This document shows positions 1 through 9,252 of a stretch of 64,000 nucleotides of DNA, one piece after another. Within the stretch, counting starts at the first letter, position 1. Each line of letters opens with the position of its first letter. The DNA comes from Acetobacterium tundrae. Lineage in GTDB: Bacteria > Bacillota > Clostridia > Eubacteriales > Eubacteriaceae. The position numbers and the translations under genes are program-made. Location: assembly GCF_008086615.1 (NCBI RefSeq), contig NZ_RXYB01000002.1, positions 230,987-294,986 of the forward strand, in the 5' to 3' direction. Under the pieces are notes generated by a model. It was not told the origin of the DNA, searched no databases, and worked only from the letters and a program-made list of their open reading frames with translations.

Positions 1-525
1 AAATTTGAAATGCTCGAAAATATCTGCGAAACCATTTATGAGAAACGGGAAAGGGTGCTGGTTTTTACCCAGTTCAAGGAGATAACCGAGCCGTTGTCGC
101 GCTTCCTGGAAGAAATCTTTCACCGCCCCGGGCTGGTCCTCCACGGCGGAACCCCGGTGGCTAAACGAACCAAAATGGTGGAAGCCTTCAACGGTGAAGA
201 CTATATTCCTTTCATGGTACTGTCACTGAAGGCTGGCGGGGTCGGGCTTAATTTAACCGGAGCCAACAATGTGATCCACTTCGATCGGTGGTGGAATCCG
301 GCGGTGGAAAATCAGGCTACAGACAGAGCTTTTCGGATTGGACAAACTAAAGATGTCATGGTTCATAAGTTTATAACCGCCGGCACCATTGAGGAAAAGA
401 TAGACGTGATGATTGATGAAAAAAATCAACTGGCCGGGGATATTATTAAATCCTCCGGGGAAACCTGGATCACTGAGTTAAACAATGACCAGCTGATGGA
501 ATTATTCAGCTTAGGTGGGATCTGA
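1..525 (+). CDS. SNF2-family DEAD/H-box helicase, C-terminal part (5' end outside window)
   Basis: The reading frame is open from the first base, so this is the C-terminal end of a larger gene. It encodes the second RecA-like lobe of a SNF2/Swi2 ATPase, a family that moves along double-stranded DNA and remodels bound proteins. Visible helicase motifs are the LSLKAGGVGLNLT block (motif V region) and the DRWWNPAVENQATDRAFRIGQ-type block (motif VI with its arginine finger). The tail after motif VI is short and carries the usual TIEEKID stretch. Bacterial SNF2 proteins often have an N-terminal SWIM zinc finger, but that part is outside the window. No neighbour on this side indicates its role. Confidence 0.93.
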   Translation, partial: KFEMLENICETIYEKRERVLVFTQFKEITEPLSRFLEEIFHRPGLVLHGGTPVAKRTKMVEAFNGEDYIPFMVLSLKAGGVGLNLTGANNVIHFDRWWNPAVENQATDRAFRIGQTKDVMVHKFITAGTIEEKIDVMIDEKNQLAGDIIKSSGETWITELNNDQLMELFSLGGI

Positions 526-526
526 G

Positions 527-604
527 ATGTGCTATTATGATGATAAAACGGTATCCGCTGCGGCAAAATGCGGACCAAAAAAGTCCCCGTGTCATTGCGG
601 ATGA
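527..604 (+). other. Possible 25-residue Cys-rich small ORF
   Basis: A short frame starts two bases after the helicase stop codon and is preceded by a GGTGGG stretch about ten bases upstream. Its C-terminal half has three cysteines and a histidine (CGPKKSPCHCG). A second overlapping frame (537-632, 31 codons) is also open. Neither is long enough to separate from chance, and I do not recognise either. It is recorded only because nothing else occupies 526-658. Confidence 0.12.
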
Positions 605-658
605 TCAGGTATTTGATTTATTCGGGGTGTAGGGATCGTGTCACAGAAAGGAAATCTT

Positions 659-1603
659 ATGATCAAACAGGCATTTTTTCAAGGGAAAAATAAAAAGAAA
701 CGTTATTTTGAAGGCTGGTACTTTAAATGTATCAGCGCCAACCGAAAGCATGCCATTGCAATTATACCGGGAATGGCCATTGATCCCAAGGGAAAAAAGC
801 AGGCCTTTATCCAGGTGATTAATGCGGTAACTGGAAAAACCTGGTATCATCATTTTCCTTATGCTGATTTTAGTGCTTTGTCAGACCAGTTTGAAGTGGA
901 AATTGAACATAACACGTTTAATACTCAGGGTTTATCCCTGAATATTGATACAGCGGAAGGCTCTATTAAAGGACACCTGAGCTTTAATAACATTCATCTC
1001 TTTCCATCCGGCCGAAAGAATCCCGGGATTATGGGACCGTTTGGATTGATACCCTTTATGGAGTGTTACCACGCCATTATTGATTTGTATCATGAAATCA
1101 AGGGTGAAATTCAGTTGGATGGGGAGATCCTGAATTTCAATGGGGGCGTGGGTTATATTGAAAAAGATTATGGCCGTTCTTTTCCCAAAACCTATCTTTG
1201 GCTGCAAGCCAGTCATTTTGATACCAGTAATGCCACCTTTGTATTTTCACGAGCCCGGATTCCCTTTTTAGGCCGGGAATTTCCGGGCTTTTTTGCGTAC
1301 TTTACCAACTTTGAAGGGTTAACCTTCCGTTTTGCAACCTACAATCATTCCCGGCTGGAGAAATGGGAAGTTGACAAAGAAAAAGGAAGCTGCACCGGAA
1401 AATTGGAAGGTCCGGCTGGGGTACTTACTTTTAAAGCACAGATGGCTGGAGGGGGACGACTCCGGGCACCGGTGGATGGGCTGATGGATCGGGAAATTGT
1501 TGAGAGCATCACAGCTGAGGTGTGGGTGCGTCTAACAGATCGGCAGGGGAACGTTCTTTTTGAAAGCTCAAGCAGTGAAGCCGGTATGGAAATATGTTTA
1601 TAG
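659..1603 (+). CDS. Tocopherol-cyclase-like family protein
   Basis: The 314-residue product resembles the tocopherol cyclase-like family found in many bacteria that make no tocopherol, so the substrate is unknown. The family-like opening KKKRYFEGWYFK lies around residues 13-24, and a conserved GRSFPKTYLWLQASHF segment lies near residue 180. The protein should be beta-rich, and no signal peptide is visible. I prefer ATG 659 because AAAGGA sits six bases ahead of it. An upstream in-frame GTG at 638 lacks such a site. The gene stands alone and converges on the phosphoesterase gene with only 22 bases between the stops. Confidence 0.75.
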   Translation: MIKQAFFQGKNKKKRYFEGWYFKCISANRKHAIAIIPGMAIDPKGKKQAFIQVINAVTGKTWYHHFPYADFSALSDQFEVEIEHNTFNTQGLSLNIDTAEGSIKGHLSFNNIHLFPSGRKNPGIMGPFGLIPFMECYHAIIDLYHEIKGEIQLDGEILNFNGGVGYIEKDYGRSFPKTYLWLQASHFDTSNATFVFSRARIPFLGREFPGFFAYFTNFEGLTFRFATYNHSRLEKWEVDKEKGSCTGKLEGPAGVLTFKAQMAGGGRLRAPVDGLMDREIVESITAEVWVRLTDRQGNVLFESSSSEAGMEICL

Positions 1604-1625
1604 CGATGAAAAGATCCCTTTAGAT

Positions 1626-2450
1626 TCAATTGATCTCAATGGAAACAATCTCTGGTACATTCATAAACCGGTATGGTATTGTCGACATCCCGGTACCTTT
1701 GGTTACAAATAGGTTTGTTTGTCCGTCACTTCCCACCTCAAAAAGACCCTTCACATATTTTTTCCCACCGGGTGGGAGGAATTTTTCGGTCAGAAAGGGA
1801 ACAGAAATCTGGCCGCCATGGGTGTGTCCGGCTAAAATTAGTTGAATACCATCAATATCCATTTGGTCAATAATATCGGGCTCGTGGGTTATCATAATAT
1901 TATAGGCGCTATCCAGAGCGGCATCACTCAGATTTTTATCGGGCTTTCCTGAATATGCATCATCAAGACCAAGCAGCCTAATATTGATTTCGGGAATGTC
2001 AAGGCAGTCATTAACCAGGACCTCGAAATTCGCTGAATTCATCAAATCTTTATAGCTATACTGTTTCAATGTTGCATACTCATGATTCCCCATAACACAG
2101 TACTTCCCGTAGGGTGCCTGAATTTTCTTTAAAGTCTGGGAAACTGCATCAGTATCGACGTTCAAATTTTTGCTGGCACTAATCAGGTCCCCGGTAAAAA
2201 TAACCAGATCGGGATTTTGAGCATTTATTTCGTTAACAATACGCTCCAATTGGTCAATGTTGTTGAATTCACCCATATGGGTATCTCCAAAAAAAACAAT
2301 TTTAAGGTGCCCATCCATTCTGGAACTTTCAAGATTAACCCGATTGACCATCAAGAGATTGGGTTCGATATATCGGGCATAGATATAGACCCCCAGTAAA
2401 AGAATGGTTAATATGGCGATAGTAATCAGAAAAAATTTCAAAAGCTTCAT
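1626..2450 (-). CDS. Membrane-anchored metallophosphoesterase (YkuE/YaeI-like)
   Basis: A calcineurin-like phosphoesterase of 274 residues. Residues 5-26 form one N-terminal membrane segment, so the catalytic domain is probably outside the membrane. The dinuclear metal motifs appear in the usual order: GDTH (55-58), GDL (87-89), GNHE (121-124), a single His near 189 and GHTHGGQ (208-214). Related proteins such as YkuE and YaeI act on phosphate esters, some of them lipid-linked (UDP-diacylglucosamine hydrolysis is known for YaeI types). The exact substrate here cannot be read from sequence. An AAGGAG site lies five bases before the start. Confidence 0.88.
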   Translation of the reverse strand: MKLLKFFLITIAILTILLLGVYIYARYIEPNLLMVNRVNLESSRMDGHLKIVFFGDTHMGEFNNIDQLERIVNEINAQNPDLVIFTGDLISASKNLNVDTDAVSQTLKKIQAPYGKYCVMGNHEYATLKQYSYKDLMNSANFEVLVNDCLDIPEINIRLLGLDDAYSGKPDKNLSDAALDSAYNIMITHEPDIIDQMDIDGIQLILAGHTHGGQISVPFLTEKFLPPGGKKYVKGLFEVGSDGQTNLFVTKGTGMSTIPYRFMNVPEIVSIEIN

Positions 2451-2633
2451 AGGGTCTCCTTTTGGGGGTATTCTTTTTGGGTTTTGTGGTATTATAACCT
2501 TTTAAACATAAAGAGATCTTTAAAATTTCGGAAATCTTAATTTAAATGGTAAAATTGAATTAAAAACGGTAGATTTGTGGTTGGTGACAATATCATCTGA
2601 GACTATAGAACTGATTTTTTATCACATAAAGAA

Positions 2634-2665
2634 ATGCCCCAGACAGTTGAATTTGTCTGGGGCAT
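2634..2665 (-). terminator. Terminator of the first chemoreceptor gene
   Basis: A perfect 12-bp stem, ATGCCCCAGACA paired with TGTCTGGGGCAT, encloses an 8-base loop. It lies 19 bases beyond the stop codon of the minus-strand chemoreceptor gene. On that strand the stem is followed by a T-rich stretch, which fits an intrinsic terminator. Confidence 0.8.
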
Positions 2666-2684
2666 AGTTGGATAATCCATTAAT

Positions 2685-5417
2685 CTAATATTTATCCAGA
2701 TTATTCAGAACAATTTTTGGTTCAGATGAGGAGCTGATATTATGTATTGCTGTCTTTTCAACCTTGGTTTCTTTGATTGTTTTCTCAATATGATCAGCTG
2801 GCTTTAATTTAAAAGCACCTACCATTTGTCTGAGCATTTCCGCCTGTCCGGAAAGTTCTTCACTGGCGGCGGCACTTTCTTCGGCAGTGGCGGAGTTGGT
2901 TTGTACTACCAGGGATACCTGTTCAATCCCCTGGTTGATCTGGGCGATTTCCGAGGCCTGATCGTTGGAGGCCTGGGCAATATTCCCAACCAGAGTCGTT
3001 ACTTTTTCAATCTGGTTGAGGATGTCTTTTAAGCTTTCCGCGGTCTGGTCGGCAATCTTTGATCCCACATTCACCTTGGCAATGGAGCCTTCAATTAGGC
3101 CGGTGGTTTCCTTGGCGGCTTCCGCACTTCTGGCTGCGAGTGAGCGGACTTCTTCCGCAACAACGGCAAAGCCTTTACCATGCTGTCCGGCTCGAGCGGC
3201 TTCCACGGCGGCATTCAGAGCCAGAATATTGGTTTGAAAGGCAATATCATCAATGACTTTGATGATTTTGGAAATACGTTTGGATGAATCATTGATTTCC
3301 ACCATGGCGGTGACCATGTCACTCATTTGCTCATTTCCGTCAACGGCAAGGGATCGTACGGTGTTGGTCAGTTCATTGGCCTGATTGGCATTGACGGCAT
3401 TTTTCTTTGTTTCACCGGCAACCTCTTCAATGGAGGCGGTTAATTCTTCAATAGAACTGGCCTGTTCGGTCGTCCCCTGGGACAATGTCTGTCCGCCGTC
3501 GGATATTTGTTGAGCACCGATTTTCACCTGATCGGCGGCAATGTTAATATCCGACATGGTGCTGCTGAGGTTGGTGGTAATATCATTCAGCGCATTTTTA
3601 ATGGCCTGGAAGTCGCCCAGATAGTCAGTGGTAATCTCCTGATTAAAGTTTCCCTGACCCATTTCTTCCAACGTGTTTGTGATTTCATCCACATAGCGTT
3701 TCAGGAATGCGATGGTGTTGTTTAAAGCATTCTTTATCTGGGCATGATCGCCCTGGTAGTTACCGACCATCGCCGTGTTGAGATTCCCGGTTGAAAATTC
3801 ATTTAGCGTGTCACTCGCTTCAATTAAAGGTTGGATGACCGCATCCAGGGTTTGATTGAAGCCTTCAATAACCTTGGCAAATTCGCCCTGAAATTGACTG
3901 GCGTCCCCACGGTTACGAAGATCCCCTGCCACAGCAATTGTGGTCATGTCTGCAGTTTCTTTGACAAGATTGTTAATATTCTCGATCATTCTGACTAAGC
4001 TTGGGATTAAGGTATCATTGTTACTTCTCTTGCCGATTTGTTTTAATGTATCCAGATCTATCATATCACCAGCGACGATATGGGTTGAAATAGCAACAAC
4101 TCGGTCGAGACGAGTATGAACCGCATTGACTGCGACCGCGATTTCTCCATAGATGCCAGAATAGGTAGTTTCAATTGTTTCGGAATAATCATTCAGACTC
4201 ATTTTGCCGAGAATACGGTTACTTTCAGTTAATGCTCCCAATCCATCAATGCAGGCATTGATGTTATTCTTAAAGGTATTGAAATCGCCTTGGTACGGCT
4301 CTGTAATTTTTGATGGAATTTGGCCGAGACCTATTTTTTCCACATAATCCGCAGCCACATTTAATGGTCCGATGACGGCATCCAGAGTGTCATTGACGCC
4401 CTGAACGATTTCTTTATAGCCGCCGTTAAAAGCATCGATGTTTCCTCTTTTGTCCAGACGTCCTACCACGGCAGCATTAGACAGCATAGTGGCTTCGGCA
4501 ATCAGTCCCCGAATGGTTTCGATGATTTGTTTCAGAGCCGGTGTCAGCTCATCCTGTGAATCCCATGGTTCAATTGTTGCACTGACATCGCCGTTGGAGA
4601 TCTGATTCATGGTACCGATGATGACGGTTTGAATTTCATTAGAAAAAGTGTCCATCGATTGAGCCATTTCACCAATTTCATCCTTGCAATTCATATTTAG
4701 ACGCATGGTGAAACGTCCGACACTCATTTCTTTGATCATCAGGTTGGCTTTTCCAAGCGGTTTAGCGATCATAGTGCGCAGGATCAGACCGAAAGCAATT
4801 GCCAGAATAAAGGCGATAGCGGTAAAAATACCCATAAAGATTGCGGCTGAATTCCCTTGAATGGTAATGGCCTCTTCCTTGGCTTTGGCAGCGTCCAGTT
4901 TTATTTTAGTCATGTTATTGAGAGCATTCACTTCGGTTGCCGCAACTGCGACAAGGGATCCATTTGCCGACAACATTGCAAACGCTTCAGTATCCTGATT
5001 CTGCAATGCCAGAGCCTGGACCTTTTCGAATTCATCGGCAGTAGCTTTTTGAGAGGTGATAAACGTATCATAGGCAGCTTTCATTTCTGGATCACTGACA
5101 GACTTTTCCAAACTGGCCGCTAAAGTTTCTATTTCCTGTTTTTGAATGAGGTATTTACCAATGTTTGCCTGAATCAATTCCGGGCGATTTTCAATAATCA
5201 TATTCCGGATATCAACGCTCATTTCCTGAAAGGACGTGGTCATATCGCCGAGTTCAGAAATTGGCACCGTCATGTCTTCATAGAGTTCTGTGTCAGATTG
5301 ATTAAGCATATTAAGATTAATAATACCCACAATTCCAACAATACCGGTAATAATGGCGAGGATGATGAAACTCACCATTAATTTCACCCCGATTTTCATG
5401 TTCAAAAAACACCGCAT
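2685..5417 (-). CDS. Methyl-accepting chemotaxis protein with four-helix sensor and internal HAMP-like repeats
   Basis: A 910-residue chemoreceptor. Residues 10-33 are the first membrane helix. A helical periplasmic sensor of the four-helix-bundle type follows, then a second membrane helix near 190-215 and a HAMP domain. From about 260 to 610 there are repeated modules with the pattern GxFxxFKNxxNxxIDxL / QTLDAVIxPL, which look like poly-HAMP repeats. The C-terminal signalling hairpin (about 610-870) carries the near-invariant tip IAFQTNILALNAAVEAARAG, which contacts CheA and CheW. No CheR-binding pentapeptide is evident at the end. AGGAGG eight bases before ATG 5417 fixes the start. Its closest match in the window is the receptor at 36195-39251. 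The ligand cannot be inferred. Confidence 0.93.
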   Translation of the reverse strand: MRCFLNMKIGVKLMVSFIILAIITGIVGIVGIINLNMLNQSDTELYEDMTVPISELGDMTTSFQEMSVDIRNMIIENRPELIQANIGKYLIQKQEIETLAASLEKSVSDPEMKAAYDTFITSQKATADEFEKVQALALQNQDTEAFAMLSANGSLVAVAATEVNALNNMTKIKLDAAKAKEEAITIQGNSAAIFMGIFTAIAFILAIAFGLILRTMIAKPLGKANLMIKEMSVGRFTMRLNMNCKDEIGEMAQSMDTFSNEIQTVIIGTMNQISNGDVSATIEPWDSQDELTPALKQIIETIRGLIAEATMLSNAAVVGRLDKRGNIDAFNGGYKEIVQGVNDTLDAVIGPLNVAADYVEKIGLGQIPSKITEPYQGDFNTFKNNINACIDGLGALTESNRILGKMSLNDYSETIETTYSGIYGEIAVAVNAVHTRLDRVVAISTHIVAGDMIDLDTLKQIGKRSNNDTLIPSLVRMIENINNLVKETADMTTIAVAGDLRNRGDASQFQGEFAKVIEGFNQTLDAVIQPLIEASDTLNEFSTGNLNTAMVGNYQGDHAQIKNALNNTIAFLKRYVDEITNTLEEMGQGNFNQEITTDYLGDFQAIKNALNDITTNLSSTMSDINIAADQVKIGAQQISDGGQTLSQGTTEQASSIEELTASIEEVAGETKKNAVNANQANELTNTVRSLAVDGNEQMSDMVTAMVEINDSSKRISKIIKVIDDIAFQTNILALNAAVEAARAGQHGKGFAVVAEEVRSLAARSAEAAKETTGLIEGSIAKVNVGSKIADQTAESLKDILNQIEKVTTLVGNIAQASNDQASEIAQINQGIEQVSLVVQTNSATAEESAAASEELSGQAEMLRQMVGAFKLKPADHIEKTIKETKVEKTAIHNISSSSEPKIVLNNLDKY

Positions 5418-5431
5418 AAATAGAACCTCCT

Positions 5432-5799
5432 AAATTTTGATTCCTTATAAAATGATAAACTGAATTTTGGATTATTCCGTTATGAAGCGAGTTAATATTC
5501 ACAACAGAATGAATATTATATATTGTAGCGATTTATATTTTAATGAGAAAGACTAATACTGTAAAGTGAATGTTAATTGTATATAAAAATATAACTTAAT
5601 ATTTGATGGAAGGGATTACATTTACGAAACTCCCATAAGAATATTGTGCATTTTCCTGAGCGAAGATGAACTGATGATTTCTAAACTAGCTGGAGACTTT
5701 AATTTGCAAAATCAGAGATTCATCGATCCGATACTCAATAACGTTGAATTACTTTAAAAGATCAAGTAAAATAGATTCCATAAAGGCTTTTGAAGGAGT
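5432..5799. other. Intergenic region between chemoreceptor and NimA-like gene, with a short degenerate frame
   Basis: This stretch must hold the divergent promoters of the two flanking genes, but no strong -35/-10 pair stands out. A plus-strand frame ending at 5757 is open for about 50 codons (it includes the segment FLSEDELMISKLAGDF). It has no ATG start and no ribosome binding site. It may be a decayed gene end or chance. Confidence 0.3.
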
Positions 5800-5808
5800 A
5801 TGATGAAA

Positions 5809-6276
5809 ATGAGAAGAAAAGACAGAGAAGTAACAGAAAAAAAAGAGTTAATGAAAATTATTGAACAGTGTAAAATTTGTAGAATTGCGATGCAGGCACA
5901 AGATGGACTTTATCTTGTGCCAGTGAATTTTGGCTACCTCTATATTAACAATCAATTGGTATTGTATTTTCACAGTGCCAAAGAAGGACGTAAAATTAAC
6001 GCTTTAAAAGAGAATAGTGAAATCTGTTTTGAAATGGATTGCGAACATCGCCTGATTACAGGAGACGTCGCCTGCCAATACGGGTACTCGTTCAAAAGCA
6101 TTATTGGAAATGGCAGAGTTGCTTTTGTGCATGATGTGGAAGAAAAGAAAATAGCAATGTTTGAATTGATGAAACATCAGACGGGTCAGAATTTTTCATT
6201 TGATGAGAATATGGTTGACTGTGTTGCGGTGTTAAAAATTATCGTTCATCAGTTTACCGGAAAAGACCATCATTAA
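5809..6276 (+). CDS. NimA-like pyridoxamine 5'-phosphate oxidase family flavoprotein
   Basis: A 155-residue member of the split-barrel flavin-binding family that includes the NimA nitroimidazole-resistance proteins. These usually bind FMN and reduce small molecules, but the native substrate is mostly unknown. Family signs are the opening MRRKDREVT, the VPVNFGY strand near residue 40, and LYFHSAKEGRKINALKEN followed by CFEMD around 60-85. Three in-frame ATGs occur at 5800, 5803 and 5809. I choose 5809 because it gives the family-typical N-terminus and about ten bases to the AAGGAG site. The gene stands alone. Resistance to nitroimidazoles should not be assumed from this sequence. Confidence 0.82.
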   Translation: MRRKDREVTEKKELMKIIEQCKICRIAMQAQDGLYLVPVNFGYLYINNQLVLYFHSAKEGRKINALKENSEICFEMDCEHRLITGDVACQYGYSFKSIIGNGRVAFVHDVEEKKIAMFELMKHQTGQNFSFDENMVDCVAVLKIIVHQFTGKDHH

Positions 6277-6416
6277 TCAGCTAATGCATTGATATTTGAT
6301 AATAACTCAATAGAAATCAATAAAGTAGAATGTCACTTTTCCTTTGCGTTGAACGTGATGGTTTTGGGTATATATGATGTAAATGATATTTCATATTTAG
6401 GTAGGGAGGAACCACG

Positions 6417-7463
6417 ATGAAAAGAGACCAGAATTCTTTTAGAGGGTGTCTTGTTGGCGGTGCAATCGGTGATGCTTTGGGTGCTCCGGTGGAGTTTATG
6501 CAGTTGGATGAAATTATCAGCCAATACGGTCCTGATGGAATTCAGGACCTGGTTATTTCTTCATCTGGAAAAGCGCTAATTACGGATGATACTCAAATGA
6601 CTCTTTTCACTGCAGAAGGGATCTTGAGATCTGAAACTCGGCGGGTGACGAAGGGGATTTGTCATCCGCCGTCTGTTGTTTTCCATGCCTATCAGAGATG
6701 GCTGCTGACCCAGGGGTACCCGAGGGTAACGGAATATGAATGGGTTTATGATGGGTGGCTGCTTGATATTGAAGCACTTCATGCCTGCAGAGCACCGGGG
6801 GTTTCCTGCTTAACTGCCCTTAGAAGGGAAGATCATGGCACAATGGAAGATCCAATCAACACCAGCAGGGGTTGCGGCGGGGTAATGCGGTCGGCACCGG
6901 TGGGTCTGTTTTATCGAAGAGAGGAAGCCTTTCAGTTGGCGGCGGAAATGGCGGCACTAACCCATGGACATCCGTCTGGATTTCTGAGCGCTGGGGCACT
7001 TGCCTATCTGATTGATGCTCTGATCGAGGGATTCGATCTGGAAACCGTAGTGACAAAGACACTGATGATCCTCAAAAAATATGAAGGACATGAAAAATGC
7101 ACGAAAAAATTGGAGCTGGCTGAGAAGCTTTCAAAAATGGGCTCTTTTGATGATGAAGCGATTGCCCTGCTGGGCGGGGGATGGGTCGGCGAAGAAGCCC
7201 TAGCCATTGCGGTCTACTGCGCCCTGAAATATCAGCACGATTTCAGAAAAGCACTGCAAACCGCGGTTAATCATAGCGGCGACAGCGACAGCATCGGTGC
7301 CATCACTGGAAATATTCTTGGGGTCTATCTGGGACTGAGTGCAATCCCTGTGGAGTGGATTGAGCAAGTTGAGCTGAAAGACGTCCTAATACAGGTCGCT
7401 GATGATTTATTGATTGATTATGATGAAAGTAATGTTGACCGAAAACGCTATCCCGGGTATTAG
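6417..7463 (+). CDS. ADP-ribosylglycohydrolase family protein
   Basis: A 348-residue enzyme of the DraG/ARH family, which cleaves ADP-ribose from modified proteins or other acceptors using two Mg ions. The metal-binding motifs are all present: GGAIGDALGAPVEF near residues 14-27, TDDTQMT at 56-62, and the C-terminal HSGDSDSIGAITGN segment near 284-297. The product is all-helical, with no signal peptide or membrane segment. GGGAGG lies ahead of the ATG. No draT-like transferase or nitrogenase gene is nearby, so it is probably not the classic nitrogenase regulator. An ART-like gene lies 5 kb downstream, but a functional link is only a guess. Confidence 0.9.
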   Translation: MKRDQNSFRGCLVGGAIGDALGAPVEFMQLDEIISQYGPDGIQDLVISSSGKALITDDTQMTLFTAEGILRSETRRVTKGICHPPSVVFHAYQRWLLTQGYPRVTEYEWVYDGWLLDIEALHACRAPGVSCLTALRREDHGTMEDPINTSRGCGGVMRSAPVGLFYRREEAFQLAAEMAALTHGHPSGFLSAGALAYLIDALIEGFDLETVVTKTLMILKKYEGHEKCTKKLELAEKLSKMGSFDDEAIALLGGGWVGEEALAIAVYCALKYQHDFRKALQTAVNHSGDSDSIGAITGNILGVYLGLSAIPVEWIEQVELKDVLIQVADDLLIDYDESNVDRKRYPGY

Positions 7464-7548
7464 AATTCATGATTAGCCACAGGCTTATTTTATAAATAAG
7501 CGGCATAACCCTAAAATAATTGTTTAGTGACCAGACGCCAATTTATTA

Positions 7549-7557
7549 TGTTATAAT
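7549..7557 (+). promoter_or_regulatory. Extended -10 promoter of the diguanylate cyclase gene
   Basis: TG-T-TATAAT matches an extended -10 element and lies about 45 bases before the start codon at 7604. No good -35 box sits at the right distance, which extended -10 promoters can tolerate. Confidence 0.5.
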
Positions 7558-7603
7558 AGAAATTCAAGCATAGTTTAACATTTTGAAAGGCGATATTGAG
7601 AAA

Positions 7604-8707
7604 ATGGATCAGAATAAAAACAAAAACGTGCCAATTCATTTAGGGGAATTCAGGGAAGAAGCGCTCGAAAAAGAATTTTATAATGCTGAAATCGCAAAGA
7701 ACTTAAAGGAAGTAAAATTTACGATCTTCGTCGTCGGGATGATATACTTTTTATTTATCATCCCGGAGTATTTTATCCTAAAAGATGTAAATGATTTTAT
7801 CGCGGTATTAATTTGCCGCAGTGTCATCGCAGCATTGTTGATTTTTTTGTATTTTAAGGTCAGCCGGGACAAAAAATACGATTCACTGATCTACTGGTTT
7901 ACCGCCTATGAAGTGATCATTTCGCTGTCATTTATTTATATTTCCAACAAATTTTCTGATCCTGATTTTATGATCCAGGCTTTTAGCGTGATGATCATTA
8001 TTCTGGCTATTTTTCTAATTAATAATCGGTGGCTGTATTCAATTTTTACTTCACTGTTCATCAGCATTGGTTATTTTGCTTTTGCGGCATTGAGTTTCAA
8101 GAATATTTCGTCTTCTGATTTTCTGGCAGCCATTTTTCATATCATGCTGGTTATTATCATAAGCAGCAGCGCTTCGTATAGTTTCAATTATTTTAAGAGG
8201 ATTCAATACCTGAATAATGTTGAACTGATAAGAATGGCTGAGCACGATCCGTTAACGGGAATCTATAACAAAGGGAAGTTTAATAAGGAATATGCACGAT
8301 TAGCAGATCATGGCGAACAGAAAAATGCTCATTTGTCGATTGCCATGTTTGATATTGATGATTTTAAGGCGATCAATGATCACTATGGACATTTGACTGG
8401 CGATGCGGTCTTAGTCGATCTTACCGGTTTAATTGGAAAACACATCAGAAATTCCGATCTTTTTATCAGATGGGGCGGGGAAGAATTTGTCCTGACTTTT
8501 CCGGATACGTCGTTACTTCAGGCGACTGAAATTACTGAAAAGCTGAGAGTGCTGATATCTGAGCATACATTTGAGATAATTGGACATCTGTCCTGCAGCT
8601 TTGGCGTGGCGTCATATAAAAAAGGCGATGATTTGGACAGTGTGATACGTCGTGCTGATGAACGATTGTATCGGGCTAAAAGGTCTGGTAAAAACAAGGT
8701 GATGTAG
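7604..8707 (+). CDS. Membrane diguanylate cyclase (GGDEF)
   Basis: The protein makes cyclic di-GMP from two GTP. Residues 35-195 form about six membrane helices, a probable sensor, and residues 205-367 form the GGDEF domain. The active site RWGGEEFVL lies near 288-296, preceded by the DPLTGIYNKGKF opening and the DIDDFKAINDHYGH metal-binding strand. An I-site RxxD is not clear just upstream of GGEEF. ATG 7604 is preferred over the in-frame TTG at 7583, which has no ribosome binding site. The sensor type is not recognised. A strong terminator follows directly, so the gene is a single transcription unit. Confidence 0.9.
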   Translation: MDQNKNKNVPIHLGEFREEALEKEFYNAEIAKNLKEVKFTIFVVGMIYFLFIIPEYFILKDVNDFIAVLICRSVIAALLIFLYFKVSRDKKYDSLIYWFTAYEVIISLSFIYISNKFSDPDFMIQAFSVMIIILAIFLINNRWLYSIFTSLFISIGYFAFAALSFKNISSSDFLAAIFHIMLVIIISSSASYSFNYFKRIQYLNNVELIRMAEHDPLTGIYNKGKFNKEYARLADHGEQKNAHLSIAMFDIDDFKAINDHYGHLTGDAVLVDLTGLIGKHIRNSDLFIRWGGEEFVLTFPDTSLLQATEITEKLRVLISEHTFEIIGHLSCSFGVASYKKGDDLDSVIRRADERLYRAKRSGKNKVM

Positions 8708-8734
8708 TAGAAGTTATAGAATAATAAGACGCTG

Positions 8735-8773
8735 CGGCGGTGATGAGAGAAATCCATCACCGCCGTTTTTTTT
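8735..8773 (+). terminator. Terminator after the diguanylate cyclase gene
   Basis: A perfect 11-bp GC-rich stem, CGGCGGTGATG with CATCACCGCCG, has a 9-base loop and is followed by eight T residues. It lies 28 bases after the stop codon. Confidence 0.93.
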
Positions 8774-8872
8774 GGTATAAATTTGGAGTGTCACCGTCAC
8801 CTATAAATCGCCATTTTATAGGAAAGCATCTAGTTGAGGAAAAAAATAAGAAATAAAAAAGGAAGAAATTGA

Positions 8873-8904
8873 TTGACAAATTATACTATGCATAATATAG
8901 TATA
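8873..8904 (+). promoter_or_regulatory. padR operon promoter with overlapping palindromic operator
   Basis: TTGACA at 8873-8878 and TATAGT at 8896-8901 are separated by 17 bases, a near-ideal sigma-A promoter. Between and across them lies a perfect inverted repeat, TATACTAT (8882-8889) and ATAGTATA (8897-8904), with a 7-base spacer. The right arm covers the -10 box. This is the expected arrangement for autorepression by the PadR protein encoded just downstream, although binding itself is inferred. Confidence 0.75.
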
Positions 8905-8925
8905 ACGCAAATGGAGGTATTGTTT

Positions 8926-9252
8926 ATGGACGTCCAATTAAAAAAAGGGCTGTTGGAAACATGCGTGCTCACCGTTCTCAATCGAGGGGATTCTTATGGC
9001 TATCAGATCATCAAGGATGCAAGTCCTTATCTGGAAATTTCCGAATCAACACTATACCCGATATTGAAAAGGCTGGAGTCAAGTGATTGTCTGAATGTCT
9101 ATTCAGTCGAACATAACGGACGGTTGCGCAAGTACTATAAAATAACCGATGCCGGCAGGGAGAAGATTGAGACTTTTCTTGAAAGTTGGAAAGAGGTTAT
9201 GACGGTCTATAATTTTATAACTGAGGAAATGAGGTCTTCTGACAATGAATAA
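8926..9252 (+). CDS. PadR family transcriptional regulator
   Basis: A 108-residue winged-helix repressor. The opening LKKGLLETCVLTVL, the GYQIIKD helix and the SESTLYPILKRLES recognition helix are typical of PadR proteins of the short subfamily 2, which have one C-terminal dimerisation helix. GGAGG lies nine bases before ATG 8926. An upstream in-frame codon at 8911 overlaps that site and is unlikely. The stop overlaps the start of the DUF1700 gene by eight bases, so the three genes to 10793 form an operon. Such PadR-DUF1700-DUF4097 sets usually respond to cell-envelope or antimicrobial stress. The inducer here is unknown. Confidence 0.92.
   Translation: MDVQLKKGLLETCVLTVLNRGDSYGYQIIKDASPYLEISESTLYPILKRLESSDCLNVYSVEHNGRLRKYYKITDAGREKIETFLESWKEVMTVYNFITEEMRSSDNE

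Noticed and set aside
2826..3256. Plus-strand frames opposite the chemoreceptor signalling domain, and similar frames at 36601-37623.
   Set aside because: They are antisense shadows of strongly conserved minus-strand coding sequence and have no ribosome binding sites.
6400..6416. GGGAGGAACCACG resembles the T-box antiterminator core.
   Set aside because: It directly precedes the ATG at ribosome-binding-site distance, there is no upstream T-box stem or terminator, and the gene is not amino-acid related.
7483..7501. GCTTATTT-TATA-style palindrome after the ADP-ribosylglycohydrolase gene considered as a terminator.
   Set aside because: The stem is AT-rich and no T run follows. It is too weak to report as a terminator.
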